The notes beneath the pieces are model-generated. The model saw only the letters and a list, made by a program, of their open reading frames with translations, ran no database searches and had not been told where the DNA came from. A stretch of DNA of 64,000 nucleotides from Criblamydia sequanensis CRIB-18. GTDB taxonomy: Bacteria; Chlamydiota; Chlamydiia; Chlamydiales; Criblamydiaceae. Where the stretch lies: positions 360,197 through 424,196 of the forward strand of contig NZ_CCEJ010000001.1 in the NCBI RefSeq assembly GCF_000750955.1, given 5' to 3'. Below, piece by piece: positions 42,376-52,893 of the stretch; the first letter of the stretch is position 1, and each line of letters begins with the position of its first letter. A program made the translations under genes and the position numbers.

Positions 42376-44394
42376 CTATTTTTGGGTTTCAGGTTCTTTA
42401 TCCATTAAAAATGGAATTTCGAACCAGAAGGTCGAACCTTTCCCAAAACTGCTTTCAAAATTAATTGTTCCGCCTAATAGTTCTGCAATTTCTTTGCATA
42501 TGGCAAGGCCAAGCCCAGCTCCTCCAAACCGTCTTGTTGAAGAAGTGTCCGCTTGAGAGAATTTTTTAAAAATACTTTTAAAATCCTTCCGCTCAATGCC
42601 GATGCCTGTATCTTCAATAGTAAGGCGAACCAGAATTTGAGAATCATTAATCGGTTTTGAAGAAGAGTGAATTTTAATATAGCCCTTCTCTGTAAATTTA
42701 ATGGCATTACTGATTAAATTAATGAGAAGCTGTTTAATTCTAAGAGGATCGCTGATGATATTAGCTTCTTTTTCATCCATTAATTCTACAATTATTTTTA
42801 AATTTTTTTCTTCAGCCCTTTCTTCAAAGCTTTCAATCACTTCTTTTACAAGGCTTGTAAAATTACAAGGAATGGTTTCAAGGCTTACCTCACCCGATTC
42901 AATTTTTGAAAAATCTAAAATATCTGTAATTAACTTAAGAAGGATTTGTGAAGAAAGATAAATGCGATTGGCATATTTTTTTTCTTTTATGCCAAGCTCG
43001 GATCTTGATAGCAACTCGGCTGTTCCGATAATAACATTAAGAGGCGTTCTTATTTCATGGCTCATGTTTGCAAGAAAATTAGATTTAGCAACATTTGCAG
43101 CTTCGGCTCTATTTCTTGCATCTTCTAATTCAGTTAAGCTATTCATAAGTTTTAAATTGATTTCTTCCAATTTGAGCTTGGCAGATTTTCGCTCAGAAAT
43201 ATCCCTTATCACCATAATATAAGAATTTCCTTGCGAGAGTTTTAATTTTGAAAACGCTAGCTCGCAGTAAAATAAATCTCCATTTTTTTTTATTCCAATA
43301 AGTTCAATAGGTGATTTTTCACTGGCAATAACACCTGTAAAAAATGTTTCTGCAGAAATATTTGAAAGAGCAATCACATCAGAAATAGATTTACCTAGAA
43401 TTTCATCGCGCTCATACCCAAAAATGTTATTTGCGGCGATATTGGCCATTTCAATTTTTTTATCTTCATTAAATGAAATAATGCCATCGGCTGCAGCGGT
43501 TAGGATAGCGCTTGTTTTTCTCTCTTTGTCTAAAAGATAATTGGCGTACTTATTTAACTTTTCATTCGCTTCTGAGAGCTCTTTTTCTTTTTCTAATAAA
43601 TTTTCGTTTTTTCTCTGCAAGGTCAGGACAAATTTTTGTCTATTTGTAGAAAGAACATAAAAAATCAGCATAATAAGAAAGGTAGTTGCTCCAATAAAAA
43701 GAGGGTGCATCCCCAATGGATTTGAAATGACAGGAGCTTCATGCATAGAAACAAGCGGTGTCATTACAGAGGCGAACATCCCGACATAGTGCATCCCGCA
43801 AATGGCAGCGCCCATGAGGAGCGCGCTAAAAAAGTTAAAGCGGGAAAGAGCCGGATTAGCGTAGGCCTTAATTAAAAGCCAAATAGCTGCAAGGGAGGCT
43901 AAGATTGCAATTGCAATCGAAATGAAGAATAGAGAAGGTATATAGCTAATATGGATATGCTCCATAGCTGCCATTCCTACATAATGCATGGAAGCAATTC
44001 CAAGACCCATTAAACATGCGCTAATAAAGATTGAGACATTAGTTAATGCAAAAGTTCTTGTGACTTTAAATAGTGCAAATCCGGAGGCTAAAACTGCTAT
44101 AACAAGAGAAAAAAAAGTGAGAAAAGGGTCATAGGTCATGACCATAGGAGTTTTAAAAGCCTCCATGCCTATAAAGTGCATCGTCCAAATGCCAAGCCCC
44201 ATGGCGAGAGAGCCTCCGATTAGCCAAAAAGCGTAATTCCATTTATTGGCAAGCGTGTTTCTTAAATTCCAGGCGATATCTAGGGCTACATAGGATGCAA
44301 AAACTGCTACCACATAAGAGACAATCACAAGCTTTAGATCGAAATAGCCTTTGATTTGATCGGCAGGCAAGTCTTGTAATTGAAAAAAGTCCAT
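42376..44394 (-). CDS. MHYT-PAS sensor histidine kinase
   Basis: A 672-residue membrane kinase. The N-terminus has an MHYT domain with seven helices and three MHYT-like motifs (MHFIGM, MHYVGM, MHYVGM), which are thought to bind copper and sense O2, CO or NO. Then follow a coiled coil, a PAS domain (about 295-415, ADGIISFNED to ISERK), a HisKA domain with H in SHEIRTPLN, and HATPase motifs NLISNAIKF, DTGIGI and GGAGLGL. It is 14 bases after the receiver-kinase gene. It is unusual inside a chemosensory operon and probably feeds the same receiver. Confidence 0.9.
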   Translation of the reverse strand: MDFFQLQDLPADQIKGYFDLKLVIVSYVVAVFASYVALDIAWNLRNTLANKWNYAFWLIGGSLAMGLGIWTMHFIGMEAFKTPMVMTYDPFLTFFSLVIAVLASGFALFKVTRTFALTNVSIFISACLMGLGIASMHYVGMAAMEHIHISYIPSLFFISIAIAILASLAAIWLLIKAYANPALSRFNFFSALLMGAAICGMHYVGMFASVMTPLVSMHEAPVISNPLGMHPLFIGATTFLIMLIFYVLSTNRQKFVLTLQRKNENLLEKEKELSEANEKLNKYANYLLDKERKTSAILTAAADGIISFNEDKKIEMANIAANNIFGYERDEILGKSISDVIALSNISAETFFTGVIASEKSPIELIGIKKNGDLFYCELAFSKLKLSQGNSYIMVIRDISERKSAKLKLEEINLKLMNSLTELEDARNRAEAANVAKSNFLANMSHEIRTPLNVIIGTAELLSRSELGIKEKKYANRIYLSSQILLKLITDILDFSKIESGEVSLETIPCNFTSLVKEVIESFEERAEEKNLKIIVELMDEKEANIISDPLRIKQLLINLISNAIKFTEKGYIKIHSSSKPINDSQILVRLTIEDTGIGIERKDFKSIFKKFSQADTSSTRRFGGAGLGLAICKEIAELLGGTINFESSFGKGSTFWFEIPFLMDKEPETQK

Positions 44395-44408
44395 GTAACC
44401 CGCTTGTT

Positions 44409-45707
44409 TTATTTTGTATTGGGAATCGAGGCAAAAAAGGTGGTGCCTTCTCCGGAATCACTTTTAAACCAAATTTTTCCTTTATGTTCTTCTATAATTT
44501 TTTGGACAATCGCAAGCCCAAGCCCGGTTCCTTTTTCCCCATGAGTTCCTTGGGCATGGGATTTGGCAAAAGGCTGAAAAAGCTGCTCTTTCATTTCAGG
44601 GGAAATCCCAACTCCTGAATCTTTTACCGAAAGAAGAATGTCGTTATCTTTTGATTCTAAAGAAATTTCTACGATGCCATTTTCATTTGAAAATTTAATG
44701 GCGTTACTTATGAGATTATTTAAAATTTGAGACATTTTATTGGCATCGCAATGGACAATGAGCCCACTATTTTTACAATTAAAAATAAGTTTTACGTTCT
44801 TTTTTTTCGCGCCGGATTGATGAAGGATGATGCTTTCTTGAATCAAATCCGCCATTTTTACATCAGATTTATGCAAGGATACCGTACCTGATTCTATGAC
44901 AGAGATATCTAACATATCATTGATTAGACGAAGCATAAAGGAACTGGAAGATTGGATTCTTTCTAATATCCTTAGCGAATCCTTATCTACTTTGTCACTC
45001 AGCCTGGTTAATAGTAAATCACTATAGCCCTTGATAACGGTAAGAGGGTTTCTTAAATCGTGAGCTGCCATGCCGATAAACTGATTTTTTTGGATATTTA
45101 AATCGTTAAGCTCATCATTTTTTTTCTCTAGTTCTTCGTGGATTAAGTTTAAATTGCGGTAAGCTTTCTCAAGCTCGTTATTTTTTTGGACCGCATTAGA
45201 ATAAGTGGACAATAAAAGATCCATAATTTGGACTTGATTGACCTGAAGAAAGTGACGCTGGCCGCTGAAATAAAAGGAGGTTTTTTTTTCCTGCTCCGAT
45301 GTTCTATGCAATTTTCTGTTTTCTAAAACATCATGAATGGTGGATAAAAGGAAATTAATCTCAAAAGGTTTTGTCAAAAAACTGTCTGCGCCGCACTCAA
45401 TGCCTTTTATGACGTCCATAGAATTAGTGAGATTAGTAAGCAAAATTACAGGTATGGCTTTCAAGCTTTCATCACTTTTAATGTGTTTACAAACATCATA
45501 ACCATTCAGCCGGGGCATTTCGATGTCGCTAATCACAATATCAGGCAAGCTTTTTTGCAATTCTTGAAGAGCTTCATAACCGTCTTTTGCGATATGGGCT
45601 TTTAGATGGTGCCTTTCTAACGCTTCTTTTAAAAGAATGGCTTGAGTTGGGCTATCTTCAACAATTAAAACGTTCATATTCGAAAATAAATCCTCATTCA
45701 TATTCAT
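44409..45707 (-). CDS. receiver-histidine kinase hybrid (REC-HisKA-HATPase)
   Basis: A 432-residue soluble kinase with an N-terminal receiver (VEDSPTQ, phospho-acceptor in IVISDIEMPRLNG, KPFEINF), a coiled-coil linker at about 155-215, a HisKA domain with H in AAHDLRNPLT and HATPase motifs NLISNAIKFS, DSGVGI and GTGLGL. It starts in the stop codon of cheB (overlap 45704-45707), so translation is coupled. In Wsp-type systems the corresponding position holds a GGDEF regulator; here the output of the CheA-like kinase could be a kinase activated through its receiver. Confidence 0.9.
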   Translation of the reverse strand: MNMNEDLFSNMNVLIVEDSPTQAILLKEALERHHLKAHIAKDGYEALQELQKSLPDIVISDIEMPRLNGYDVCKHIKSDESLKAIPVILLTNLTNSMDVIKGIECGADSFLTKPFEINFLLSTIHDVLENRKLHRTSEQEKKTSFYFSGQRHFLQVNQVQIMDLLLSTYSNAVQKNNELEKAYRNLNLIHEELEKKNDELNDLNIQKNQFIGMAAHDLRNPLTVIKGYSDLLLTRLSDKVDKDSLRILERIQSSSSFMLRLINDMLDISVIESGTVSLHKSDVKMADLIQESIILHQSGAKKKNVKLIFNCKNSGLIVHCDANKMSQILNNLISNAIKFSNENGIVEISLESKDNDILLSVKDSGVGISPEMKEQLFQPFAKSHAQGTHGEKGTGLGLAIVQKIIEEHKGKIWFKSDSGEGTTFFASIPNTK

Positions 45708-46768
45708 AATTCCCTTGAAAGAGCATTTTTTGATCTTTCTAATAAATACTTTATTTTCCTGCCAATCGAGTTTAAGGGGAGCACTTCTGTAACGGCCTTA
45801 AGAAAGATGGCTTCTTGAGCCATACCAAAAAGGATAGAACTTTCTTCATCTTGAGCAATTGTATAAGCGCCCTTTTTTTTCATTTCCAATAGCCCTTTTG
45901 CTCCATCATCGCCCATTCCGGTTAAAATAACTCCAATTGATTTTTCTCCGTAACAGCTAGCCATTGAATAAAATAGCTTATTTACCGAAGGCTTAGGGCC
46001 TTTATGGTTAGAAAACTCAGTTGTAATAATGCCATTTTTAATAAGTTCTATATCAAAATGGTCTCCCGGAATGTAGACAACTCCAGGTTTTGCTTTTTCT
46101 AAATTCCTTGGGATGACGATCGGTAAACTTAAATTGGATTTTAACCATTGAATAAAACCCTCGGTAAATCCGGAAGAGATATGTTGAACCACAAAAATCG
46201 GGACCGGGCACTCTGTTAGCTCGGACAAAATCGAGGCAATCGCCGGAGGGCCTCCAAGCGAGGCGCCTATCGCTATCGCCTCTATTGCGAGATCTTTTTT
46301 AGGAAGTTTTTTTAAAAGGTCATCATCTTGAAGTTGATTTTGGGTGTTAAAACGTCGTTTGATTAATTTTATCCCGGCAACCATTTTTATAGTTTGAACA
46401 ATCAGATCCGCTTTTTCCGTATAAGAAGAATCTTTAAGGCTCACCGGTTTTTCTAAAATGGCAAGAGCTCCCGCTGACATTGCTTTAAAACTTAATTCAA
46501 CGTGTTTTTCTGAATAAGCAGAACTTATGATGATTATCGGGATTGGCTTATTTTTCATGATTTGCCGGGTCACTTCAAACCCATCCTGTCCCGGCATATG
46601 AATATCCATTGTGATGACATCACAAAAATTAGTTTGAAGCCATGCTAGTGCCTCTTCGCCATTTTTTGCGGCATAAGCAACTTTTAGGTCCGGATCAGAT
46701 TCAATAACGTGAATCAGTAATTGAGTGGAGGTTTTTGAATCTTCAACAATTAATACATTTAACACCAT
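45704..46768 (-). CDS. cheB: CheB-type receiver-methylesterase
   Basis: A 354-residue protein with an N-terminal receiver (VEDSKTST, VITMDIHMPGQDG, KPVSL) and a C-terminal methylesterase. The catalytic serine is in IGASLGGP, histidine in QHISSGF and aspartate in GMGDDGAKG. It should demethylate or deamidate the receptor encoded immediately upstream. I prefer the ATG at 46768; the longer frame to 46780 would start with TTG. It lies between the receptor and the receiver-kinase genes in the chemosensory operon. Confidence 0.92.
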   Translation of the reverse strand: MVLNVLIVEDSKTSTQLLIHVIESDPDLKVAYAAKNGEEALAWLQTNFCDVITMDIHMPGQDGFEVTRQIMKNKPIPIIIISSAYSEKHVELSFKAMSAGALAILEKPVSLKDSSYTEKADLIVQTIKMVAGIKLIKRRFNTQNQLQDDDLLKKLPKKDLAIEAIAIGASLGGPPAIASILSELTECPVPIFVVQHISSGFTEGFIQWLKSNLSLPIVIPRNLEKAKPGVVYIPGDHFDIELIKNGIITTEFSNHKGPKPSVNKLFYSMASCYGEKSIGVILTGMGDDGAKGLLEMKKKGAYTIAQDEESSILFGMAQEAIFLKAVTEVLPLNSIGRKIKYLLERSKNALSREL

Positions 46769-46783
46769 GCATGCCAACAAAAT

Positions 46784-48598
46784 CTAAAGTGATTCATTTT
46801 CATATTTTTTTTTAACTTTTCCAAGTTTAGAATTTTTAGGCGTAGCCGCTTCTAGTTTGTATTGATCTACAATATCTTTTAGAGATTTGCCAATATCGTT
46901 TAATGAAAAGGCGGAATCCTCGATTTGCTTCATGTGTCGCACATGCCCTTTAGAAGCATCATTAATATTATTAATAGCTACCGCTACTTGATCAATTCCG
47001 ATAAATTGCTGTCCCGATGAGATATCGATTTGTTTAGCCGCTTGAGCCACTTCTTCCATGCTCTTTTTTAAAACTTCCATGGATTGGCTTGTTATCAAAG
47101 CCTGGCTTAAACCTTTATCTACAGCTTTTGACCCTTGTTCTGTTGCAAGAACCGCATGACTTGTCGAATTTTGAATATCATTTAAGATGGTTTTTATTTG
47201 AATCGTCGCATTTTTAGATTGCTCAGCAAGCATTCTGATTTCTTGGGCAACTACATTAAAGCTTTTTCCTTGTTCGCCGGCTTTAGCAGCTTCTATCGCC
47301 GCATTAACCGCAAGCAGGTTGGATTGTTCGGCAATATCATTGACTGTGTCATTAATCTGGCCAATCACTTGATTATGTTCGCTAAGCCTGATAATTCCAT
47401 CAGAGATGCTTTTCATTTTTTCATTGATTTGATGCATGTCTAAAATGGTACTTTGCAAAAGGGCATCGCTTGTATTAACCGTATCAAGAGTACCTTCTAC
47501 GTTAACAAGAACATCTTTTGCTTTTTCTGCCGATAGTTGGGCGGTTTGTCTTAATTCTTCCATGGTAGTGGTCGTTTCTGTTACAGCTGCAGCCGTTTCC
47601 GCAGTTCCGGCAGAGGCTTGTGACACCGATGCTAAAATTTCTTCGCTGGAGGAAGAAAGAGCTGAAACTTCAGTCTGTATATTTCCTACAATTTTTCTTA
47701 AATTATCTTTCATGAAGTTCAGGGCTTTACCAAGCGTATCGTCTTTAGAGCGAATTTCAGTTTCTACATCAAGATTGCCTTGCGAGACGTTTTCTAAAGT
47801 TTCTGCCATTTTTTTACTGGAGATCACCATTTTTTGAATGGCCTTCATTAAAGAGCCGATTTCATTTTTAGAAAAATCTTGCAATTCTAAAGAAGTATTG
47901 CCTGCGGCCAATTTATTGATTTCATGGACGGCAGCTTTGAGAGGAGTAGATATGCTTTTTGCTATATAAAATCCTAAAATGGAAGCTAACAAAAGAGAGA
48001 TAAGGAATACAAATAAAATGATGTTTTTTTCAGATTGGATGTTTTTATTGGCAATGACATAGTCGCTGCTTGTTTCTTTTAAATGCTCATCCAATAAAAA
48101 AGAAAGTTGTTGATCCAGATTTAAGTAATAAGGGTAAAGATCTTTTGTGTAATAAGCGGATAATTCTTCTTTGCTGCCTTTTTTTGTAATTTCTTGAATA
48201 TTCGCTAATAAATTTTTATTTTCTTTAAATAGAATATTGATTTTATCAATGGTGGGGCTATCTTTCATGGGATCATTTTCTTTTTTTAGATTGGAAAGAT
48301 AGGTTTCCCATAAATCGGAAATCCTTATGTCTGCTTTTTTGATTTTTTCAAGAGCCTCGGCGGATGTTATTTTTCCTTCTTCAAGCTGTTTTGCGGCGTC
48401 AAGGATATTATATCGAAATTCATCCTTCATATCGGAAATAAAATTGGAATCTTTAATGCCGCCGCGATACATCCTTGCGATTTCATTTTCCGTTGTCGCA
48501 AACCCCAAATACGCAATCGCGATATTAATTAGGATCGTGAGGATCATAATGCCGGCTAAAAGATAAAGTCGCGTTGTAATCGTTAAGTTATTAAACAC
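46784..48598 (-). CDS. methyl-accepting chemotaxis receptor
   Basis: A 604-residue membrane receptor: first helix at 10-32, a periplasmic four-helix-bundle sensor (residues 33-190), second helix near 192-214, HAMP at about 215-270, and a cytoplasmic signalling domain with the tip [20 protein letters not shown] and [16 protein letters not shown]. The tip is the binding site for CheA and CheW. It is encoded between cheA and cheB, as in Wsp/Frz-type clusters. There is no C-terminal CheR-docking pentapeptide; the tail is basic. Confidence 0.92.
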   Translation of the reverse strand: MFNNLTITTRLYLLAGIMILTILINIAIAYLGFATTENEIARMYRGGIKDSNFISDMKDEFRYNILDAAKQLEEGKITSAEALEKIKKADIRISDLWETYLSNLKKENDPMKDSPTIDKINILFKENKNLLANIQEITKKGSKEELSAYYTKDLYPYYLNLDQQLSFLLDEHLKETSSDYVIANKNIQSEKNIILFVFLISLLLASILGFYIAKSISTPLKAAVHEINKLAAGNTSLELQDFSKNEIGSLMKAIQKMVISSKKMAETLENVSQGNLDVETEIRSKDDTLGKALNFMKDNLRKIVGNIQTEVSALSSSSEEILASVSQASAGTAETAAAVTETTTTMEELRQTAQLSAEKAKDVLVNVEGTLDTVNTSDALLQSTILDMHQINEKMKSISDGIIRLSEHNQVIGQINDTVNDIAEQSNLLAVNAAIEAAKAGEQGKSFNVVAQEIRMLAEQSKNATIQIKTILNDIQNSTSHAVLATEQGSKAVDKGLSQALITSQSMEVLKKSMEEVAQAAKQIDISSGQQFIGIDQVAVAINNINDASKGHVRHMKQIEDSAFSLNDIGKSLKDIVDQYKLEAATPKNSKLGKVKKKYENESL

Positions 48599-48658
48599 GA
48601 AAATGACACCTGTTTTAAAAGATGAGAATACCTTTCGTGTAATGAAAAAATTAGAATT

Positions 48659-50875
48659 TTACAAGAATTTACGCAAGGTGGATAGAAGCAGTTCCTGTGA
48701 AAAGGAGCTCTTATCTAAATAAGCATTAGCCCCAAGATCAATCCCTCTTTCCTTATCCTCTTTCGAACCCTTTGAAGTACAAAGAATCACAGGCAAGTGT
48801 TTGAAAGCCTCTATTCTTCTCAGTATTTCTGTCAAAGTAAACCCGTCCATCACAGGCATTTCAACATCGGTTAGTAATAAGTCGATTTCATTTGTTTTTA
48901 AACGCTCAAACGCCTCAGATCCATTTACCGCAGTAATCACCTTATAACCAGAGGCTTCCAATGTATTTTTTAAAAGAAGCCTTGTGGTAATCGAATCCTC
49001 TGCAAGCAGGATCGTTTTAGGAGCTGCCAAGTCATTTGGGTCTTGTTGAAAGAGAGAGCTTGCATTGGTTTTACTAGCTGATTGAATAAGATCTAGAGGA
49101 TTAAGAATGGGCACTATAGTACCGTTTTCAAAAATCGTCGCGGCCATAATATTTTTAATTCTTTTACAAGGGTTGCTTAAAGGTTTCACAAGAACTTCTT
49201 CTTCTCCAAAAATGCCATCGACACCGAGTACAATGACTTTATCAAAAGCATTTAATATCAAACCATAAATAAGCTCTGTCCCTTTCTTTTTATCTTCTTC
49301 TACATTAAGAAGTTGAGATAAATGAACATAAGATAGGGGTGTTTCATCGACTATTAGGGTTTCGCAATTTTCAGCCTTTCTAAAGTCTTGGTACTTTAGA
49401 CGTAAGACTCTTTTAACATTATGGGTCGGAACAATATAGGAACGGTTTGAAACCGTGATATGAATTCCTCTAAAAGTGGCAAGAGTTAAGGGAAGAGTGA
49501 TGATCAAAGTTGTCCCTTTTGATAAATGGGTGTCGATATCGAGATGGCCCCCTAATTTGTCAATTTTTTCCAAAACAATTTTTAATCCAAGCCCGCGGCC
49601 TGATAGGTCTGTTACTTTTTCGCTTGTTGAAAGTCCGGACTCAAAAACTAAAGCTAAAGCATCTTTTGGAGACAAGCTATTCGCTTCTTCAAGGGAAATA
49701 ATGTTTAGATCGAGTGCTGCTTTCTTTAGTTTTTCAATATTTATTCCGACCCCATCATCTGAGATCTTAAGCTCTACCTTATTGCCTTCCCTCTCAGAGG
49801 CGATGATCTGAATCGTTCCGAAAGAAGGTTTGCCTTCCGCTTTACGAGCTTCCGGCAATTCAATGCCATGATCAATAGCATTACGAATGATATGGATAAT
49901 AGGGTCTTTAATTTCATCTAAGATACGTCTATCGATTTCAATTTCATTATCCCGGCATTCAAGACGAATTTCTTTTCCAAGCTGACTTGCAATGTCTCTT
50001 ACCATGCGAGGTATGGGATCAAAAACAGTGCTAATAGGCTGCATAAGGATCTTTTTCAAGTCATCCAAATGGGTGTCGATCATGGCGCTTGCAAAATGGT
50101 CATTGTACTGGGAATTTTGGATGAGATTCTTAATTTTATTTTGGCATTGTCTGATTTTTTCAAAATATTTCTCCAAGAGAGGAAGGATTTTAAGAGTCTC
50201 ATCATCTTTTGAGTGTGAAAGCCCTTGAATGATAGAAGCAATTTCCTCTTCACTTTTAGAAAGACTTGAAGAGAGTTGTTTAAAATCTATAAGCTGTTGA
50301 CCCGAAATCAATTTTAGAATCAAGAGTTCTTCCCCCTCCTGAAAGAGACGATCCAGTTTTGAGATGGAGATGCGGATGGTTTTTTCTTCCGCTTTTGAAG
50401 TCTTTAGAGAAGTTATGGGGGAAACTAAAGGAGCTTTATCTTGACTTATCGAGCTTGACTTTCTTTCAAAACTAATGGTTTTATTTTCAGAAAGGGATTC
50501 TAAATTTTTAATAAGGCTTTTGGAATCCGAAGGGTCAGTATTTTGATTTAAGACTTTTTGTATGCAATCGAGGGTATCATAAAGGACATCGAATAAAGTT
50601 TTGCTTTGGTCAATTTTTTTTTGTTTCCATGCCGAAAGGACATTTTCTAAAGATTGACAAATTTCTGTAATGCTATGTAAGTCGACCGATCTGGCAGCGC
50701 CTTTTAGGCTATGGGCTTCTCTAAAAATATGCTCTATAAGGGAATCTCTTTCATTTGGCTTTAAGTCAGACTCAAGCTTTAAAAGACCATCTGAAATAGC
50801 TTTTAAGTGATCGCTTGCTTCTTCTTGAAAAATTGAAAGCAGTCGTTCTTGAAATTCTTTATCCTTTACATCCAT
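48659..50875 (-). CDS. cheA: CheA-type histidine kinase with C-terminal receiver
   Basis: A 738-residue hybrid kinase. It has an HPt domain with H55 (AHSLKGAARSVD), a linker, a dimerisation and HATPase_c region (HIIRNAIDHGIE, DDGVGI, GRGLGLKIV), a CheW-like domain (FRGIHITVSNRSYIVPTHNV) and a receiver (AEDSITTR, DLLLTDVEMPVMDG, LDKSSFS). This layout is that of WspE-type kinases, where the fused receiver is a sink or phosphatase partner. There is no separate CheY in the cluster. It sits directly after the CheW gene and 60 bases before the receptor gene. Confidence 0.92.
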   Translation of the reverse strand: MDVKDKEFQERLLSIFQEEASDHLKAISDGLLKLESDLKPNERDSLIEHIFREAHSLKGAARSVDLHSITEICQSLENVLSAWKQKKIDQSKTLFDVLYDTLDCIQKVLNQNTDPSDSKSLIKNLESLSENKTISFERKSSSISQDKAPLVSPITSLKTSKAEEKTIRISISKLDRLFQEGEELLILKLISGQQLIDFKQLSSSLSKSEEEIASIIQGLSHSKDDETLKILPLLEKYFEKIRQCQNKIKNLIQNSQYNDHFASAMIDTHLDDLKKILMQPISTVFDPIPRMVRDIASQLGKEIRLECRDNEIEIDRRILDEIKDPIIHIIRNAIDHGIELPEARKAEGKPSFGTIQIIASEREGNKVELKISDDGVGINIEKLKKAALDLNIISLEEANSLSPKDALALVFESGLSTSEKVTDLSGRGLGLKIVLEKIDKLGGHLDIDTHLSKGTTLIITLPLTLATFRGIHITVSNRSYIVPTHNVKRVLRLKYQDFRKAENCETLIVDETPLSYVHLSQLLNVEEDKKKGTELIYGLILNAFDKVIVLGVDGIFGEEEVLVKPLSNPCKRIKNIMAATIFENGTIVPILNPLDLIQSASKTNASSLFQQDPNDLAAPKTILLAEDSITTRLLLKNTLEASGYKVITAVNGSEAFERLKTNEIDLLLTDVEMPVMDGFTLTEILRRIEAFKHLPVILCTSKGSKEDKERGIDLGANAYLDKSSFSQELLLSTLRKFL

Positions 50876-51403
50876 TTAAGTCTCCACAAACTCATCGACA
50901 ATCATGTGTTTGCTATTAAGAAGCTTGCTTCCATCGAGAAGCGTGAGATCTTTTGTGATACCTTTCAAAAACTCTTCCTTAATCCCATGCAAGGTAGGCA
51001 ATGACACTTGCAACTCCTTTAAAAGAATTTTTCTTATCCCCAGAACCTCATTGCAATAGAGGGCAAACTCTTTTTCGTGATCTCTGATTAAAATCGCTTT
51101 TGGATGGCCGGTTACTTTTTTGGTTAAAGAAAAAAAAATCCTTAAATCAATGATAGAAATGATTCTTCTTCTTAAATTGGAAAGCCCCATAATAAAAGGA
51201 GGGGCTGTAGGGAGAGGTGTAATTGTTTTCAAAGGGAAAACTTCTTTGGCATATTTTGTTTCTATCCCGTAAAGCTCATCTGATAGATTAAAGGTAAGAA
51301 CTTCCAAACTCTCATCTATGTCAAGCCTTTCTTTTGGTTTGGCAAGCTCTTTTGCTCTTTTCTTAAGTAAGGTTTTTAAAGTAACCGTAGAGTCGGTTTC
51401 CAT
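50876..51403 (-). CDS. cheW: CheW-like coupling protein 2
   Basis: A 175-residue coupling protein linking receptor and CheA. The CheW core runs from LEVLTFNLSDELYGIETKYA through IMGLSNLRRRIISIIDLRIFF to the C-terminus. An N-terminal basic stretch (TLLKKRAKELAKPKERLD) precedes the core. It lies between cheR and cheA with no gap before cheA. Two CheW proteins are typical of Wsp systems. Confidence 0.9.
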   Translation of the reverse strand: METDSTVTLKTLLKKRAKELAKPKERLDIDESLEVLTFNLSDELYGIETKYAKEVFPLKTITPLPTAPPFIMGLSNLRRRIISIIDLRIFFSLTKKVTGHPKAILIRDHEKEFALYCNEVLGIRKILLKELQVSLPTLHGIKEEFLKGITKDLTLLDGSKLLNSKHMIVDEFVET

Positions 51404-51417
51404 AGTTCTCTGATTCC

Positions 51418-52893
51418 TTATTTCAGGGCTAAAATAAGCTCTTTAAGCTGCCCCACTGATAAATCTTCTGTTCCTTCTACAAGCTGGTCTTCGGGGAGTT
51501 TTTCAAGAAGTTCGAATGCAGCTTTTTTATGTCTTAAAAATCCTTTTTCGTCCCCTTCTCTTTTTTTAAGAATTCCAAGCGTGTAGTGAGCCATAATGAA
51601 ATTAGAATCTAAAAAAAGAGTATGGGTTAGAGATTTGATTGCTTTTTTAGAATCACCCTTTGCCATCTGTATTTCAGAATGCAGGTAATGAAGGTGGGGG
51701 TTTAATTTTTCAAGCTGGAGGAGTTCTTCAATGAGAATTAAAGCTTTTTCAAGTTTGCCTTGGTTGGCATAGGCTTGTATCAATAAATGTATTTCTTGAA
51801 AATGTTCTTTATGAAGCGGCTTTTTCTTTTCCAAAGCGAGATGTGAAGAAAGTTTTTCAATAACCGATGCAAATTGTTTTTTTAAGAATAATTGACGGCA
51901 TTCCTCATATAGATCGTTTACAGCAAGAAGTTCTACGGCTTCTTCAAGATTTGGTTTAATCGGAGGAATCGAACGAGTGATTATTTTAGAAGCGGTGCCA
52001 TTTTGGACTTTTTCTTTCTCTGTTTCTTTTTCCTTCACTATCTCTTCCGATTTTCGAAAAAAGGAAGCTCCTTTAAAATTATAGATCTTTAAATGATCAT
52101 GATAGATGTAGGGCATTTCAATTGCTGAGACACTTAGCCAGCCTTCTTCATTTAATGACTCATAAAAGTGATTGACGGTTTTACTAATTTGCGGTTTTGT
52201 AAAATACATTAATACATTGTGGCAAACGATCAAATCGATGTTTTGAAAAGACCTGCTTGAAAAATCGGCTAGATTGAAAAAAGAAAAGAGAACCTTATCA
52301 CGAATCTTGGGCAATAGAGAGAAGCTTCCCTCTTCATTCTCTATAAAGTATTGAGCTTTAATATCCTCAGAAATAGCTCGAAAAGACCACTTTTTAAAGT
52401 TTCCTTTTTTTGCTTTTTTTAAAAATTCTTCATTAATGTCCGTTCCAAAGATCTCAACTTTCCAGTCTCTAAGAGCCGGCATTCTTGTTAAAAGAATCGC
52501 AATGGAGTAAGGCTCTTCTCCCGTACAGCAGCCGGCCGACCAAATCCTGATAGTGCGGCTTTTGCTATTTTTCTTTATAATTTCAGGAAGTATTTGCTCT
52601 TCAAGAGCTGAAAACATCCTATGATCGCGAAAAAAGTAAGTTTCTCCAATTGTTAATTGATAGGCAATCACATCGAGTTCTTCTTTAATGAGCGGCTTTT
52701 CAAGAAACCAAAGCAACCAGGCTTTAGGATCATTAAATCCAAAGGATTCAGTTAATGATTTGATTTTTTCTTCAAGATCGCCCCATTTTTCTTTCGGAAA
52801 ATGAAGACCTATTTCCTTTGAGATGAAAAAAGTAAATTTCTCTAAAAGAGAGGGAGGGAGGGATATTTTTCTTAAGGGTTTTATGTTACTCAC
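51418..52893 (-). CDS. cheR: CheR-type methyltransferase with C-terminal TPRs
   Basis: A 491-residue receptor methyltransferase. The N-terminal CheR domain is seen in LTIGETYFFRD, with SAM-binding IRIWSAGCCTGEEPYSIAI, FGTDINEEFLKKAKKG and DLIVCHNVLMYF. The C-terminal 190 residues hold TPR-like helical pairs (YLHSEIQMAKGDSKKAIKSL and FIMAHYTLGILKKREGD). CheR with TPRs matches WspC. It overlaps the upstream CheW gene by 4 bases, so translation is coupled. Confidence 0.92.
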   Translation of the reverse strand: MSNIKPLRKISLPPSLLEKFTFFISKEIGLHFPKEKWGDLEEKIKSLTESFGFNDPKAWLLWFLEKPLIKEELDVIAYQLTIGETYFFRDHRMFSALEEQILPEIIKKNSKSRTIRIWSAGCCTGEEPYSIAILLTRMPALRDWKVEIFGTDINEEFLKKAKKGNFKKWSFRAISEDIKAQYFIENEEGSFSLLPKIRDKVLFSFFNLADFSSRSFQNIDLIVCHNVLMYFTKPQISKTVNHFYESLNEEGWLSVSAIEMPYIYHDHLKIYNFKGASFFRKSEEIVKEKETEKEKVQNGTASKIITRSIPPIKPNLEEAVELLAVNDLYEECRQLFLKKQFASVIEKLSSHLALEKKKPLHKEHFQEIHLLIQAYANQGKLEKALILIEELLQLEKLNPHLHYLHSEIQMAKGDSKKAIKSLTHTLFLDSNFIMAHYTLGILKKREGDEKGFLRHKKAAFELLEKLPEDQLVEGTEDLSVGQLKELILALK

